Shown: positions 13,154 through 28,300 of the stretch, piece after piece | Numbering within the stretch: the stretch's first letter is position 1 | Layout of the letters: each line of letters begins with the position of its first letter | Assembly: GCF_954871325.1 (NCBI RefSeq) | Contig: NC_088777.1 | Span: forward strand, 37,673,366-37,737,365 | Direction of reading: 5' to 3' | DNA from: Gordionus sp. m RMFG-2023 | Lineage: Eukaryota; Nematomorpha; Gordioida; Chordodea; Parachordodidae | DNA length: 64,000 nucleotides | Notes under the pieces: model-generated | Seen by the model: the letters and a program-made list of their open reading frames with translations, nothing else | Database searches by the model: none | Told to the model about the DNA's origin: nothing | Program-made: the position numbers and the translations under genes

Positions 13154-16100
13154 ATGTTTCTACAACCTAGTAATAAATATAATCCTATGTTGAGTGTCTT
13201 ATCTAGTTTTCCTAGCAACTCCGCGTTAATTCCTACATATGAACCAAATTTATTAGGCGAATCCTTATTTGACTATCAGATAACCAATGGATCACTCAAT
13301 GTTAATCTAGGGCTACCAAGCATTGGCAACCCTTATTCGACATCATATAATAAGGAAATCTGTAGCAATAGTCTACCTAAACTTTCAATTGATGATTATG
13401 ACCCAAGACTTTTTCTTTCTGAAGAAATACGTGAGCCGAATAAAATTAATACATTGGGGTAATTTATAAATATTACCTTTTTCCTTCTTTTAATCAAGAA
13501 TCGGATAATGTAGAATTTATTCTATTCATGATTCAATTATTATGCCATGATCTTATTGAATTAATAATAATAGGGAAATTACTTAAATGTAAGATTAAAT
13601 AGGCAACAAGGGTTATAAATTGAATAGATGAGGGAAAACCTTTAAATGTATATTGTAAAAATGATATGATACAATGATAGATCTACGTCTAAATTTGAGT
13701 TCCGATCATATATTAAGGTTTACCTATACCCTTAGAAACATAGAATTTGAAGAAAACTTGTGATGGAAAATTATCGTGATAGATTAAAAGTTTATTTTGT
13801 TTTAAAATTATATATGACAAAAATGTGGATTTATGGCATAAAAGATAAATTGTAAGTGGCAAATAAAATAAAGAGGATGGAAGGAGTGACAAGGAAAGGG
13901 ATATAATAAGTTTTAGTTTGAGGAAAATAAGTTATTAGCATAGGTTATAAGCCAATGATAACTGATGCGATAGGTTAAATAAATTGAGGCGTAATAAGAG
14001 GTCGTTATGACCGGATAACTGTAAGTTTTACGAATTTAGTTCATTTTCTCTTGCTTTACAAATTTAAGTAGAAAAAAATAACAAGTTTTATTATGTAATC
14101 AAAACTAATACCTTACTTTAAATTTAAACACAAAAAGAAGGTTATGGGAAAATTTCAATTTTTTAATTTACTGCTTCATTAAAAAATATCCAGAGCAGTA
14201 TTGAGCGAATATATATATTTTTCTTATTTATATCGGAGAATATTACGAATTTATATATTCCATTTCTTATTTGAATTTATGTATATGTCGTAGGAGTTAA
14301 ATTCGGGACCAGGCGCGTAACCAATAAGGGGGGGGGAATTCCTACCCCCACCCATCGCAAATTTGACTATTTTCATAAATATCATTTTAAGCTAATAAAA
14401 TTTTACTACCACCCCCCCCCCAATCAAAATTTTACAAATATTTGAATATCAATTTTCCAACATATAATTCAAAAATATTAATAAAATGTTAAAATATTTA
14501 GTCAAAGAGATTGAAATCAAACGATAATTTATAAATAAGGCTGAGCATGAAAAAGTAATGTGTCGTCAGAAGCGATATCATTATTGAATTCAATTGATCA
14601 ATCAGAGTTTATCATTGCTGCTAGTTGCATCAATAAATTATTTTTAGCTCACTACTTTGTAGAAATTTACAAAAACCAAATTTAGATTTGGTTCAGGTTA
14701 TTGATTTGGCGGAAAATATACATGAACTGGTAGATACAATAAGAATGAATGTAGATAAATCTTTTTTTATTCCTATGAGATTGATACTGAAATAAATTTA
14801 ATCAGTGAATTCGAATTGTGGTATAAATATTTACTACGTTTAGCTATTTTACCTGAGCATGCTATTGATGCGCTCAATCTGTGTAAAGAAACCTTGGCTC
14901 AATTTCCTAATATTTTGAAGTTGTTTTATATTTTATGTTTGCCTATTACAACATGTACGAATGAAAGGACTTTTCCCAACTTAAGAAGGTTGAAAACATA
15001 TTTACGAACTACTGAATCTCGGCTAAATGGGTTAGCTCTGTTAAATATACACAGAGATTTGGTTCCAACGATAAACGAAATTCTTGATGAATTGGCAACA
15101 TTCCCACGAAAATTAAAAATCTTGTATTTGATAAGAAGTTAAAAAAAAACATGTTAATTTAATCATTTTCTAGTCAATATTTTATACACACTACTATTAG
15201 TATTTTCAATAAAAAAATTATATTCTACTTATATTGTATGAGAATTTAAGCTGAGGCTAGTTTTTAAAGCAAATTTTATAAAAAAAATGACATTACACTT
15301 TATTTCAACTTTACATTTAAAAAAACTTTATTAAATATAATATACCTAACTTGAAATAATAAAAAATAGGCTTGTAATATCCTATCCATAAGCACGAATT
15401 AGTAAATAATAGTTAATAGAAATAATTATTATTAAATTATGAATAATTTAATAGAATAGCTAAAACATAAGACTAAAATGGGTTTGGGGGCGAAGCCCCC
15501 AAAAAATTTTCCCCCTCCCCCATAAGAAAATCTTGGATACGCCACTGTTCGGGACTATATATTTTTTAATATATTATAGAGCTTTTTTCTATATATTTAT
15601 TAAGTTATTGTATATTTTGGCAACAATACCAATAAGTATATGCCCAAATCTAAGAAAATTATTTTCTTGATTACTGAGAATAAAATCTATCACAGAAGTA
15701 CTACATCAGAAAATTGATCGAATAGCTCTAAGTAATATACATAGATATTTGATTCTCACTACAGAGTAGCTTATTGAAAAATAAGTTCAATCGCAAAGAT
15801 TAAATCCTTTTAATTTATATACTTTACCCATTTATATGTAATATTTTTACCAATATTAAATAATTTATATTTGCTCTTACTAATATTTTGTATTTTCAAA
15901 TATTAATATAATTAGAGGAAGTGTAATCGGGGCATCTTGGTTCACCTTTTCTTAAAACCTCAATAAATTTAATAGTATTAAACTAATCTGGATGAATAAA
16001 ACAAATTTTACATCCTAAAATTACATGGCGTTTCGTGGATGAATATTTACTAGAATTAATCGTTCCTGCCAAGATTTAAATTCTGATTTTAATTGGCTAG

Positions 16101-19100
16101 GCCAGATATTTATTCTTCTCAAAATTAAGAATGAATATATGTGTAATATTTAGGTCAATAATATCTACAAACAGGATAGAGATGATCACTGTAAATCTCA
16201 AATCGTTATGATTTAGTTAAAAAATATAACTAAAAGTGGTATAAAGATGGTTATTTTGTAATAACCTTTAATCGAAGAAACGCTAATATTGAAACGATAT
16301 GTCCCTCTATTAATCAAGACTTGCTAATCACATAACTATATAACTTTAATTTCTCCTCAATAATCGTATATAACTAGTAAAATTTTTGGCATTTATTATC
16401 TTTTACTCTTCAGGTTTTAATACAACAATATATGCAATGGATTTTCATAGTTTCCAAAAAATCAATGTAATTTTTTTTTATATATATTGCATAAGATAGT
16501 TATGCAGCTAAATAATTTATTTATACATACTAAATGCAAAAAAAATTTCTCAAGTTGTAAAAAACCTTTTTCTTCAATAATATTTTATTTTATAGATAAT
16601 TTATATATTCCCGCTATGTGGTTACCCACCTATTTGAAGCTTCACAATTTGTTTAATTTTAAAGTTCGATCTCGGTGAGCATTAAACATAAATAAATATG
16701 ATTCAAAAAAAATAATATAGATTTATAAAACAATTATTAAAACTCTGTCATCAAATTTTTAATGTTTGTTTAATATTACTTTATTATATAATATTTTAAG
16801 CATCTTGGAAGATTTTAAAGAGCCCATCATAACAGGAAGTTATGCTAAAGAAGATATTTACAATATTAATAGCACTGTAGTTGAGGGTATGGCCAAAAGA
16901 GTAAAAAAATATCCTGGATTGTAAGTCAAACTTTAAAACTTAATCATATTTAATTAGGTGCCCCACTTGACGTTTTTAGGATTTTTGAGTTAGGAGTGGA
17001 TTTTATTTGATTAATTTGCACTAAATATATAAATAAATTTAAAAAATTAATTTTGGCCACGTTAGAGCACTGTCAGTTTTAGGCTTTTCGTAATTTTTGC
17101 TATATATGCACTATATGATATTATCATATCTATAATCATCTGTTGTGCACCTTTTTTAAATTTTATAAAAAATTATTATAAAGTATATATGGAAAAATTA
17201 TCTGTTAAATAATAGCATAATTTTTTATTCATCCAAATGATTACTTCTATGAATAATTATAATTAAATAAAGATTGGTCTATTTATATAATTTGATGATT
17301 TATAGTAATTATCTCTGTTTATTTTGTTTTTATTTAACAATTTCTCAAACAAAAAATAATTCATAAAGTGTTTATTTTGCTACACTTGCATTTTGATTTT
17401 ATCAAATAAAATTCTCACAAAAAAAATTTTAGGCTATTATTTGGAAATAGTATTATAAATTACCTCTAAATTTTTTATTTGTATTAATCTATAATTTTTA
17501 TATTTGAATCTAAGCTTTAAAATAGTTTTTCTCAGCTTTAACAATTTTGCAAATGGAGCATCATAATTCTAGACCGACGATTTGTCTGAGCATAATTAAT
17601 GAATTTTACGATCCCTTAGCACTAACTTCTAATCGAAATGATGCCCATTTTAATAATTTATAAATATATAAAAATAATGTTTATTTCATTACTATCAATT
17701 AATTTTTGATTCATTTTTGAATGTCTTAGAAAAGATGTTAGGAGATAAAGGAAGGGGATTAACTTATAGCTGTAAATGATTCTAACAACACTAACACTTT
17801 TCCCCCATAAAATTTACTGGAAGTCTTCTTATAGCAATCCTTCAGGCAAATTTCCTAGGGAGGGAAAGTTTCCCCTTGCCCTCCCCCCCCCGGCTACTTC
17901 TATAGATAACTATAAAATTACAAAATAAAAATAATTAGTTTTTTAATAAAGAATATTATATATTCTTTGATTAATAATTATTTAACATTTCTTGAGAAAA
18001 TCAATTAGCCATATAAAATTAGCACTAATTTATTAAAAAAATATCGTTGAGCCAATTCACGTTGTCCTTGATGATGGTGAATAAAAAAACGGCACATAGT
18101 GTACTGCCTATTAGATTTATAAACAACTCATTAACCGCCGTAGATAATATTATCGGCCCTCGGGTTTACTTTTCATTAAAATGATTCATTTAATATTAGG
18201 TATAGTAATTAAAAATAACATGTAAACTCTGTATAAATTAACTTATAAAAATAAAATTTAAACCCCATATTAATAAAAAAAAAAATTTAAAAACACATTT
18301 TAAAAAAGCTAACATATTTTAAGTGGTTAAAAATAGTCAATCCTCCTCTGGAATCGGCCAGGTATCTTTAAATTTAAAATTATAACGTAAAATTTCGAAG
18401 CTGATTTAGATCAAAAATTCCCTTGAAATTGTTGTTTTAGTGCTCCCTTTTGACTGGTTAGGTTGATTAGGGATTTCGCTTCCCAAATGAACAATTTGTT
18501 GATAACACGATGGGTAATTCTTGTCGGCTTTTGGTGAATATTTTTATATTTTATCTCCTAATATGGAAACTTGTTATCAATTTATTTATTTGTAAGATGT
18601 TCTGTTGGTAACTAATATTTTATTCCCATCATAACTTTTGGTTGAATAAGTGTAAAACAAAATTAAAGTTAACATAATATACTCCTGTTTTCTTTTAAAG
18701 TTTAAAAATGAAGATCTGAGGGAAAATAGCTTATAAACAATAATTTTGATAAGGTGACCCATGATTTTTAAAATAAATTTGATCTTCTAACTGGTATGAT
18801 ATTGTAACTGAGGCCAAACTCCTATTTATACGATTGCTTTTAAAGAACGATGTATATTTTATTTACTCTTATAAAAAAATATAATTAATATCTTATTAAA
18901 ATGATTATTTTTTTCATTATCATTTACTTAATTCAAGATTTGAGCCTAGCACCTTTGATGTACCATTAAAAATGTCAAGCTTTAATGAACCAGCTAGTAA
19001 ACCACTATTAGTTGATAGTCCTTATATGAATACTCATGCTAGTTCTTATATTAGTGCGCAAGCTGAATACCGCGATGATGCCGTTTCCAAAAAAGGCCCA

Positions 19101-19232
19101 ATATTTTACTTTGACTTTCCTGACGATGATTACGGCATCACTTTCAAAACTTATCATGGTAACAAACCTGTTAAAAGTGAAGGAGCTAAGATTATGCTTC
19201 CCCATCTACAAGAATCAGATTATTATAAATAA
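13154..19232 (+). CDS. Unidentified three-exon gene, 239-residue protein
   Basis: Three open segments join in phase. Exon 1 is 13154-13458 (ATG start, donor GG|GTAATT), exon 2 is 16801-16920 (acceptor TTTTAAG, donor TT|GTAAGT) and exon 3 is 18938-19232 (acceptor ATTCAAG, stop TAA). Overhangs 2/1 and 2/1 rebuild Gly and Leu codons, and the total of 720 nt gives 239 residues. The protein is Ser/Pro/Asn-rich at the start, has no signal peptide or membrane segment, and looks largely disordered. It has acidic patches (SIDDYDPRLFL; FYFDFPDDDYGITF near the C-terminus) and a basic AKRVKKYPGLF segment. A poly(A) signal lies 84 bases past the stop. Intron 1 holds a hAT transposon. More exons could lie upstream. 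No family is recognised. Confidence 0.6.
14310..15547 (+). mobile_element. hAT transposon with partial transposase
   Basis: An exact 8-bp duplication, TTCGGGAC (14302-14309 and 15548-15555), flanks termini CAGGCGCGTAACCAA (left) and CAGTGGCGTATCCAA (right, reverse-complemented). Inside, 14816-15142 encodes the C-terminal dimerisation region of a hAT transposase (ITTCTNERTFPNLRRLKTYL, then RLNGLALLNIHRD). A further stretch before it encodes more of the transposase in another frame. The element carries the G/C runs and the AAATATCATTTTAAGCTAAT core (14374-14400) also seen in the window's MITEs, so it may represent their parent family. It sits in intron 1 of the 13154-19232 gene. Confidence 0.8.
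17745..17910. repeat. MITE-like remnant with C9 run
   Basis: CCCCCATAAAATTTACTGG and a C9 run (17883-17891) followed by CGGCTACTTCTATAG resemble the poly-G-bearing ends of the hAT-type MITEs in the window. It lies in intron 2 of the 13154-19232 gene. No second end was found. Confidence 0.25.
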
Positions 19233-19315
19233 TTGTTTAATATTCTATTCCCTTTTTGTTTTCTATTTTTTAATCATTACATTTTATTCTAAACCCAAAT
19301 TTATGTTACAAACCT

Positions 19316-19321
19316 AATAAA
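19316..19321 (+). terminator. Polyadenylation signal AATAAA
   Basis: AATAAA lies 84 bases after the stop codon of the 239-residue gene, a normal distance, and is followed by a T-rich stretch. This supports the called 3' end. Confidence 0.5.
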
Positions 19322-22306
19322 AGATTTTTTTTCTACCTGTTATGTTCTTTAAGATCTCCGGTTTCTACCTATGACTAAATTGTTATAGGCCGACCCTAAA
19401 TAATATGAGTATCAATCATTATTCCTTCCAGAATAAAAAATAACACTCATAAAAAAATTTCTCAATTAAGCAGAAATTAAAAATATTTGAAAGTTAATAA
19501 TAATTTTTACTTATATTATCTCATCTTCTTTTTAATTTAAATTTTGTTAGACAAATAATTTATTACAAGAAAATTTTAGAATATCTCAGAAAAAAATATA
19601 TTAAATCACTCGAAAGTTTTTACTCGAATGATTTATTTTTTTAATTTATATTTATCCCTTATTATTTGATGGACAAATTTAGGTCATATTGGGTCAGACT
19701 CGCTCGAATTTTATCTCATACAATAGTTTGATAATAAAAATATAAGGTAATGAAAATAACTTTTGATTGATTTATTAACACTTTAGATCCTTGTGGTAAG
19801 GGGGGAGGGGGTTTAAAATAAAAATTTTGTATTGGTATTTAATGAAATAACAAAAAGATCTTATGTATTTAACTATCTCTTTAGGTTCTCGAGTCCATTT
19901 CGTGGGAAGGGGGAGTGGTTATAATTTTTTTTAACTTCTTCTATTAATATTTTATATGGTATGGGTATCAAAAACAAGGTTAATCATTAATCCATCACCA
20001 TAGAGCCATTGAGATATTGAATAACAGTCATTTTTAATCAAAATATTTATAAATATCGATAAATTATTTATTTATTTATATTTAAGAATAATTTTGTTGA
20101 TATTTTAATAAAATAAACTTTGATTTTTAATATATTATTGAACTACTAGTTTTTGGCGTTATAATCTCATGAATATTAGATGCATGCAAAGACTAACGCA
20201 TTTTTAAAAAAATTTACTATGACGAAACATTGTGAAATATGCCGAGTAAATAAAATTCATAATAACAAGAATTTTAATATTTTCGGTATTTTGACATGGC
20301 CGGATTTAAAAATTAGTTCACTATGTAAATTTTTACTATACAATCAGGGTTTCGATGATTATTCTTAAAATAAAAAAGGATAAAAAAAATTTGGAAGTTA
20401 GAATTTTCAAATCTCTGGATTTAGAAAATAAAGAAGATTACATAGATAAAGAGTTTAAGAATAAATCAAGGTAACTATCAAATTTTATATAAAAGAAAAT
20501 TTTTTTTAAACTTCTCTTTAGATAAGTGTTTAAAGATCGGGTTGTAACAATTTCATACAATTGATAGGTCAAATTAATTATGACAATTTTATTAAAAAAT
20601 TTATAATATTGATATGCCATTACCTTTTATAAAAATAATAATAACTTTTAAATTAATAATAATTATGGAAAATAAAATAAAAAATTGGGTTAAGGGAATT
20701 GAATTTTAATCCATTTTAAACTTTCAAGTCAAAAAATTAATTTATAAAATAAATTCATAAAAATGGGAGTTTTTCTAGAAATTTTTTGTTTAATACACAT
20801 AAGATAATTTATTAATATGATGGGAAGCAAGGTTATTTATGCATAGATTAAGACATTTAATGATTTTAAGGTAGTGGCGGGGTGTGTTTAATATTTTTTT
20901 ATAAATAACTCCATTTAGGAAGGAATCATTGATTGATGAAAAATATATACGTGCAATTATTAATGCTTTTATTTAATGAGAATTCACTAATCAGATTATC
21001 ATTTTTTTTAAAAAATTAAATAAATTTAATTTGAATAAATTATGAATTTTGTCAATTTTTTTAAGAATATGATCTTCCGACCTTTTTATTTTAAAAAAAT
21101 AGTAATTTAAAATTTTTTTTATTAATATTTTAAAAAGTAAGGTGTGAAAGAGTTTATATATATACTTTTAATAAAATAATTTAATTCGCCAACATTTCCA
21201 TTTCTTGGTTAAGAAAATTTAATCAAAATATTATTAGTATAATTATAATATATATTATTTAACAGGTAAAAAAAAAATTATTAATTTTGATTTTGATATG
21301 TATTTTATTGCTTTTTAAAAATATTAATTTGATAATTATTCTCTTTTTAACTGACCACAGTTATAGCATAGCATAACTGGTCAAGTGTAAATATAACTTA
21401 AAGTTATCATGTAAACTCTATGGGCAATTATTCTTAAAATATACAAATAGTTATAATATAGGCAAAAAAAATATTAAAATTTTAAATTTTTTATACATTT
21501 TTAAAATTAATATTAACCAATCTCGAAATTCAAACCATCAATATATATTCAAATATTTTAGCGAAGATATAGGTCTCTAAATTTTTTTTTAATCTACGTT
21601 TCCTAGTTTATTTTTCTCCGACTTAAAAATATTTCTATAGACTTAGTTACATTATATAAAAATATCCATCTTTCCCTAAATCTGATAGGGATTTTCGCCA
21701 ATTTGCTTTGTAGAATCTGACAGAACAATTAAAATCAATATAAAAAAAATTATCAACTAACATGTAATATCTAAGAATGGGTTCTAACGGATAAATAAAA
21801 CACAAGCGAGACCAGTAAATAAATCAATAAATTTGGGTTCATGGATAGCAATTTATAATATTTGTGATATAATTTTCAATATCATAAAGTAAATTAGTCC
21901 CGTCCATGTAGAGTTCCTTTATTTTTTTCTTTTCTTAATCGAACTAATCAAAAATATTAATTTTTTTTAAATATTAACGACGCAGAATCTAAATATTACT
22001 GTTATATTTTTTTTTAATCTTTGACCTATATACGTAAATGTGGCCAATATTTATATTATTTTATTGAACATGAACTTATGAATCGTACCATACTTGATAA
22101 GATGTGACCTTAATTTAAATTTACTAAAAAATATATCTAATTGGCATGCCAAATATATATTTGTTTATTTTTGAAATACTATTTAGATTTACTAAATAGG
22201 TATAATAACCTTTTATGCATTTATATACACTATAAAATATCTAGAAAAATTGAAGCACAAAATAATTGCCATAGATACGAGACGCGACATTATAGATAAA
22301 GTATTC
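19322..22306. other. Intergenic AT-rich DNA
   Basis: There is no supported gene between the end of the unidentified gene and the collagen start. Two G-rich tracts (about 19798-19812 and 19902-19918) recall the MITE family but lack recognisable ends. The small open frame at 20180-20368 has no splice or homology support. Confidence 0.45.
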
Positions 22307-25300
22307 ATGAAGAAAAATAACAATAACTCGTTATTCGCTATCTCGGAAGAAGATTCGAACGGTAGAAGCGACAAAGAAGCAATTTTAGCTGAAGAAAATG
22401 AAAATAACTCTAGAAATTCCCACATTAAGGTACCAAAGGATGTTCCCGTGAATATGCTTTCCCTGACCTGTTTCTTGATAGCGGGAGTAGTGGCCTGCGT
22501 TGTTTTACCTTTTCTATATTATAAGATAAGCGAACTGAAGGTCGATCATAGGAATATGATCGTTTCGCTAGAGAATAAATTGATGGAAAAACAGACGGCA
22601 ATACAGTTTTTAAATATGGAGATGACACGGATTAGAGTAAGAAAAATAACTTTGATTTATGATTTTTAAAACAAATTTATCTGAATTTCATTATTGTGGA
22701 TAATTGAAAATGCTATAAAACAGATTTTTTTCGGTCTATCAAATTTATAGTTTTTCTTACACTCAATATTTTTTTCCTTCTAAAATAGTTACGAATGATC
22801 ATTTATTAATTCTAACACCTGCTTTTAATAAAAAAAAACCACTAAAACTCAATCGGATGATTGTATTATTTGTATTCGTACGAATTAAATAATAATTCGA
22901 TCGAATAATGGAAGAAAATTATTCTACGAATAACACATTTTCCTTATTCGTATTCGATCGAAAAGAATAATTTTGTCATAAATTCGAATAAGGAATAATT
23001 CGTTATAGGTTATACCCATAGATTATCAAAATATATTATTGTCGTTAATTTCTTTTTGCAAACTCTTAGTTGTATCTAAAATTAACTAAGAATGTTTTTT
23101 TAAGGTTTTTTAAAAATATTTAGAAAAACAAACTATATCTTTTAAAATCTCTTAATATATTTTTTCTAATCAAATCTTATAGAAAGAAGTTTGTTTAATC
23201 CAATCTGGATTTTTTTTCTCAAATTGATTTATAATTCACATATTAATCATAATAGTGTATTCCATGGATTCATTTTCATTATATATCTTTTTACCCAGTT
23301 ATATATCTTTAACATTTAAAAAACTGAAGTCAGGAAAAGACCCATTGTATTATCCTAAAGACCCTAAAGATGCTATCAGAGTTCCTGATTTAGAAAACAG
23401 GATTAATTACGAAATCGAAGTTCTTAAGAAACAAGACGAAGAAGAGGAAAAGAATTTTATAATGTCTCAACTCAAGGTTAATAACTCCAAAAGAAAATCT
23501 TTCAGAGCTAAAAGATCGGAAGATATCGATAAAAGAGGCAAAAGAGCCTTCGAAAGACCTAGAAGTCCTTATAGATACCAAGCCTCCGGTATGTATTTTT
23601 TTAACACATTGTAATGTAAAATACAGAGAGGTAAAAGTAAGATCTTTTAAGAAAAATTATAATAAGTTGATAAATAAAATTTAAACTACTTCCGCAGGAA
23701 TTACTGTTGCATACTTATATTTATACATAAACAATAGCATGGGCTTAATGGGCAGCCCCCCACATAAAAATTCAAGCCCCCAAATTGGTCTCCTTGATAA
23801 AATTTTTGGCCCCGACAAATGAAACCCAAAAAATTTTAACGGTCCTAAATTTTAAAAAAATATTAGTTATTGAATTTTGATTCGCCATTAACAATTAAAT
23901 CCAAAAGAAGAAAACGAAATTTTTGGTTAGTTATTAGTATGAAACCAAATTAATTGGGTAAACAAAAAAATACTTTTATAAATATTAATTATAAAATATC
24001 CATTAACTCATTAACCATTAAATGAAAAAACATTAAACAATATTCGTGCTTTTATTCATCCACAAAATGGCACTGATGTTTGTGAATTCATCAATTCTTA
24101 TGATGATTCTCTCAACAACTTCTTGAAATGGTAAGTTAGTCAATGTTGGCGAGATTTAATTAATTAAACAATTAGGATAAATTATAAATATTGCTAACTA
24201 CTCCTTGCTTATCATGCGATAATGCCTAAACGTTAATTAGGCCAATTCATGTCAATTATTAATATAATATTTTAAAAAAAATGAAAAAGGACGAATACTC
24301 TTATAGGAGAAGAGATAAATATTTTTTCAAAAAATCTATTTTCCTTGGGAAGTTTAAGATATCAATGAAGGCAAAGTATTTCCTGCCTATCTCATGTTTA
24401 TACTTGAAAGTTAATTATGTAGCAATACATATAAAATATTAAAATAATATAAAAAAATTAAAGAGGACGGAGATTTTTATAAAGAATTTACTATGAAATG
24501 GATTAATATTCTTTTAAAATACCAATTTTCCTAGTGGAGTATAACTGAACCAATCTTGAGTACCGGGAAGTACTAAGGTAGACATCTTACATTATAATTA
24601 TTATTTATTTCCACCCATAATATTTGTGTATAAATGATTTATTCAATATTTTCATTTTTGACATTGTACTTCCAATTGTTTAGAGTCAATTAGTGTTTTT
24701 AAACGGTTCGATTTGAAAGAATTTTAAAAACGGCGAACTCTATATTTAAACTAGAAAAATATTGTCTAAGCCTTGAGATTTCGCTTAACTATTTATTTAT
24801 TCCTTCCAAATAAACAACCCCCCCCCCATCATTTTTGGCTACGCGGTCTCAATCTAATAGTTTCTATAGATATGAATTTTCTTTTTTCCATTACATTGAA
24901 AATACTTTATGCCTAATATTTTTCAAAACTAGTTACATATCTTAATTTATTCTTTGTGTGTACAGTAATTTATATAAATATCTAAGCAGATTGTAATTGA
25001 TTAAACTTTCTTTTATCAGGAACTAACTAATTTCAATTATTATTCCTTACGATGTATGGAAACCTTCAGAAAGAACTAGTATTTATTTTTGATTCTTAAA
25101 TCATATAAGAGCTTGATAATAATATTTATGGAAATAGGCATGAAAAGGAATAAAAAAGATGAAAATGAAAACGATATGTAAAAAGATATAAATAAAAAAT
25201 TTAGCAAGGATGAAGGAAAAATTTAGATATCACGGATAAAGGAATAGAGTGATTATTATATAAGTGAAATGGCCTGATACCTATAACTGATTTATAATTA

Positions 25301-28300
25301 TTCTAAGAACTGATCCTGAAAAATTAATATAGCTGAGAAGTTTTAAAGAATTACCATGATTGATAATGATAGGTGGAATCTAAAATTCCTATTAGTAATT
25401 GTAACTAATTCATCATATATAGCCTAAAAAATGTTAACTCGGTAAGTCGATAATTTAGCATACGGTTCTATATATTTCTGCTATCCCGAATATAGAGGAA
25501 AATTTTGAGTCAATTAAGATGAGGATGTTTAGATGGATATTAATATGAATGTTAAAATATAAAGAGAAGGGTATATTGATTCATGAGTAACAATCTGGTT
25601 GTAATACTCTAAGATTGTTTACCTCTGATAAAAAGACGAGTAAAAAAGATTAGTGGATCATGTAAATATATATCATAAAGGAGACAACTAAAATGGAAAC
25701 ATTTTATAGAAAGAAGTAATAAAGTAAATAAAATTAATAAGAAGTGTTTCAATAAAATAAATAAACTGATCAACAGTCTCCCAACAATAATTTTTAATAC
25801 ATTATGCAACGTAAATAAAAAATATCAAGCCAATTGCGCCAAGGATTGCAAAGACGGAATTCCTGGGACTATTGGTTCACCCGGTGATCTAGGTCCCACA
25901 GGGCCTCCAGGCGCACCAGGGTTAGATGGTTCACCTGGTAAACCTGGATTTCAAGGTAAGGCCGGATCTGAAGGAAGGATTGGTGCCCCGGTATATATTG
26001 ACGCATACTTTATTTTAAGGAAAGTTCGAAATGGTTTAAAATAAAGAAGAAAAAAAATTTTAAGGAACATTTATTCTTGTGATTTTAAATATGCTTTAGG
26101 AATTTTCTTAATTTTACTTTGGTATGAATTGATGATTAAATATCTTTATTAATTTTATAGGGACCGGCTGGAGACGTCGGTAGAGATGGAGCACCAGGAT
26201 TAGATGGAACCCCTGGCTTACCTGGATCAAAGGGTCAAGATGGCAACCCAGGAGCTGATGGTCTTCCAGGAGCTGATGGGGAAATTGTAAACTATTTAAG
26301 ATTTATAAAATATATAAACAATATGTTTTAACCATGTATCAAGTTTTTCTCTTGAAAAAGTAAACTAGTGCCAATATCTTGAATATAAATATTAGTGGTA
26401 AAATATAAATTCTCTGGGACAAAAATGTTTGTTTGTAGAACTCCTATTGGACAAATAATATTGTATAGTCTTTTTTAATGTTAAAGTTAGGAATTTATTC
26501 AAAAAATTTAGCAAAATTTTTATAACAATTTTAGCAAACTAAATTTTTGATTTTTTAAAATTTTTAAACTATTATATCTTAAAAAGGAAAAGTCTCATAC
26601 ACTTAAACTGAGTTACAAAAATATATTTATTTTAACTAAAAAGGGAGAATCGGGTGCCCCGGGAAAAAAAGGTAATGACGCTACACCAGGTAGAGATGGT
26701 AAACACGGAAAAGATGGACTTCCCGGTAGAGATGGAAACCCAGGTCAACCAGGAAGACAAGGATTCAGGGTAAAATTATTTTATATATATATATCAATTC
26801 TTTTTTTTTCAAATCAATAATATAAATTTTTCTTTATTTTTCTGACGTGAAGCCGCCAATAAAGTTTAATTATTCTTTGTAGGTAGAATTACAGTGTCAA
26901 TTTCTTGTCTTTTCTATATTATTTTACAAGAGTATATATATATAGTATACTCCGTTCTTTTAAATAAAACTCTTTTACCTTCATTCCAACATACAAAAAT
27001 AAGTATTTCCAAATAAAATTTAATCTTTTTTTCAGTACGTTTTGTTTATCAAGCCTATTTTACTATGATCTATTTAAAGAAACAAATATCCCTAAATGTT
27101 TTTCATATGGAATCATGTTAATCAATCTATTTTTAGCATATTCAATTCTTTTTAATATTACTTTATATATTTTTTTAAATAATTTTAAATAAAGGGAGGC
27201 GCAGGGGCTCCTGGAAATGATGGTGATCCTGGAGCTGATGGTTCTCCGGGTAAAGAGGGTGCCCCAGGAGAGGCAGGAGGGCGTGGGAGGGATGGAACAC
27301 CTGGCAAACAAGGACCCAAAGTAATAATATATAACAAGAATCATTTATTTTGTTATAAAAAAATTATTATCTTCTTCTTTATCAAGATTCTGCTATCATT
27401 GATTTAAGGAGTGGTCAAATATATATTTTTTTAAATTACGTAATATGTAAATCATCGTCATATGAATAACTAACTGATATCTACTATATATTGATCATTT
27501 GACTTAGATTATTGCAATTTATTATGATTTTGTATTTTGAAGAATGATGTTTATCTTTAGGCCAAATAATCAGAGTTAATGGGAATAATCTGAACTATTA
27601 AACTTTATCAAAATTTTGGTATAATTATTTACTTTATGATATTAGGAATTTTTAATTGTAAGAAAGGTAAAAAAAATAATTGATTTAAGTAGGTAATTAG
27701 GCATCAATAAAAAAACGTAGTTCTTGTTCTCCAAAATGTTTTGTTCTTAATTCATGGTTTAAATAATCAAATGTAAATGAGTGAATAGACTTTTAATTCG
27801 TTTTCTTAAAAACATCATAAATTTACTCAAATTATTATGTAATTCTTTCAAGGGCCCAGCAGGAAATCCTGGTTCTGATGGAAGGGATGGAGATCAAGGC
27901 GAAAATGGAAACGATGGCTTTCCGGGTCAAGATGGTGAACCAGGTAGAGATGGAGGACCAGGGGTTGATGGAAAAATAGTAAATTATTTAAGTCTATTGT
28001 TTGTAGGGGGTAAGAGGGGGGGGGGGGGGTTAAAGTTAAAATATTATTTAATTTATATAATGGAAATTAAAAGGGGGAGGGATAAAGTTAAAATATTATT
28101 TACTTTTATATAAATTAAAGGCTCTAGTAAAATCTTTAATGGCAACGGTTCTAATATTTATTATTGATAAGCAGATTTAAATTAATTTACTTATGTATAA
28201 TGTATTATTCAATAAGATTAATGGCTAGTTATTTAAGGTACATTCATGCACGAGCAAATCATTATAGAAAACATTCTGTTTATTAATTTAGACTGAATGC

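Noticed and set aside
20180-20368. 62-codon frame containing CEICRVNKIH
   Set aside because: A lone C-x2-C pair is not enough to call a zinc finger; no exon signals around it.
22425-22628. Minus-strand 67-codon frame over collagen exon 1
   Set aside because: Shadow of the membrane-anchor exon on the opposite strand.
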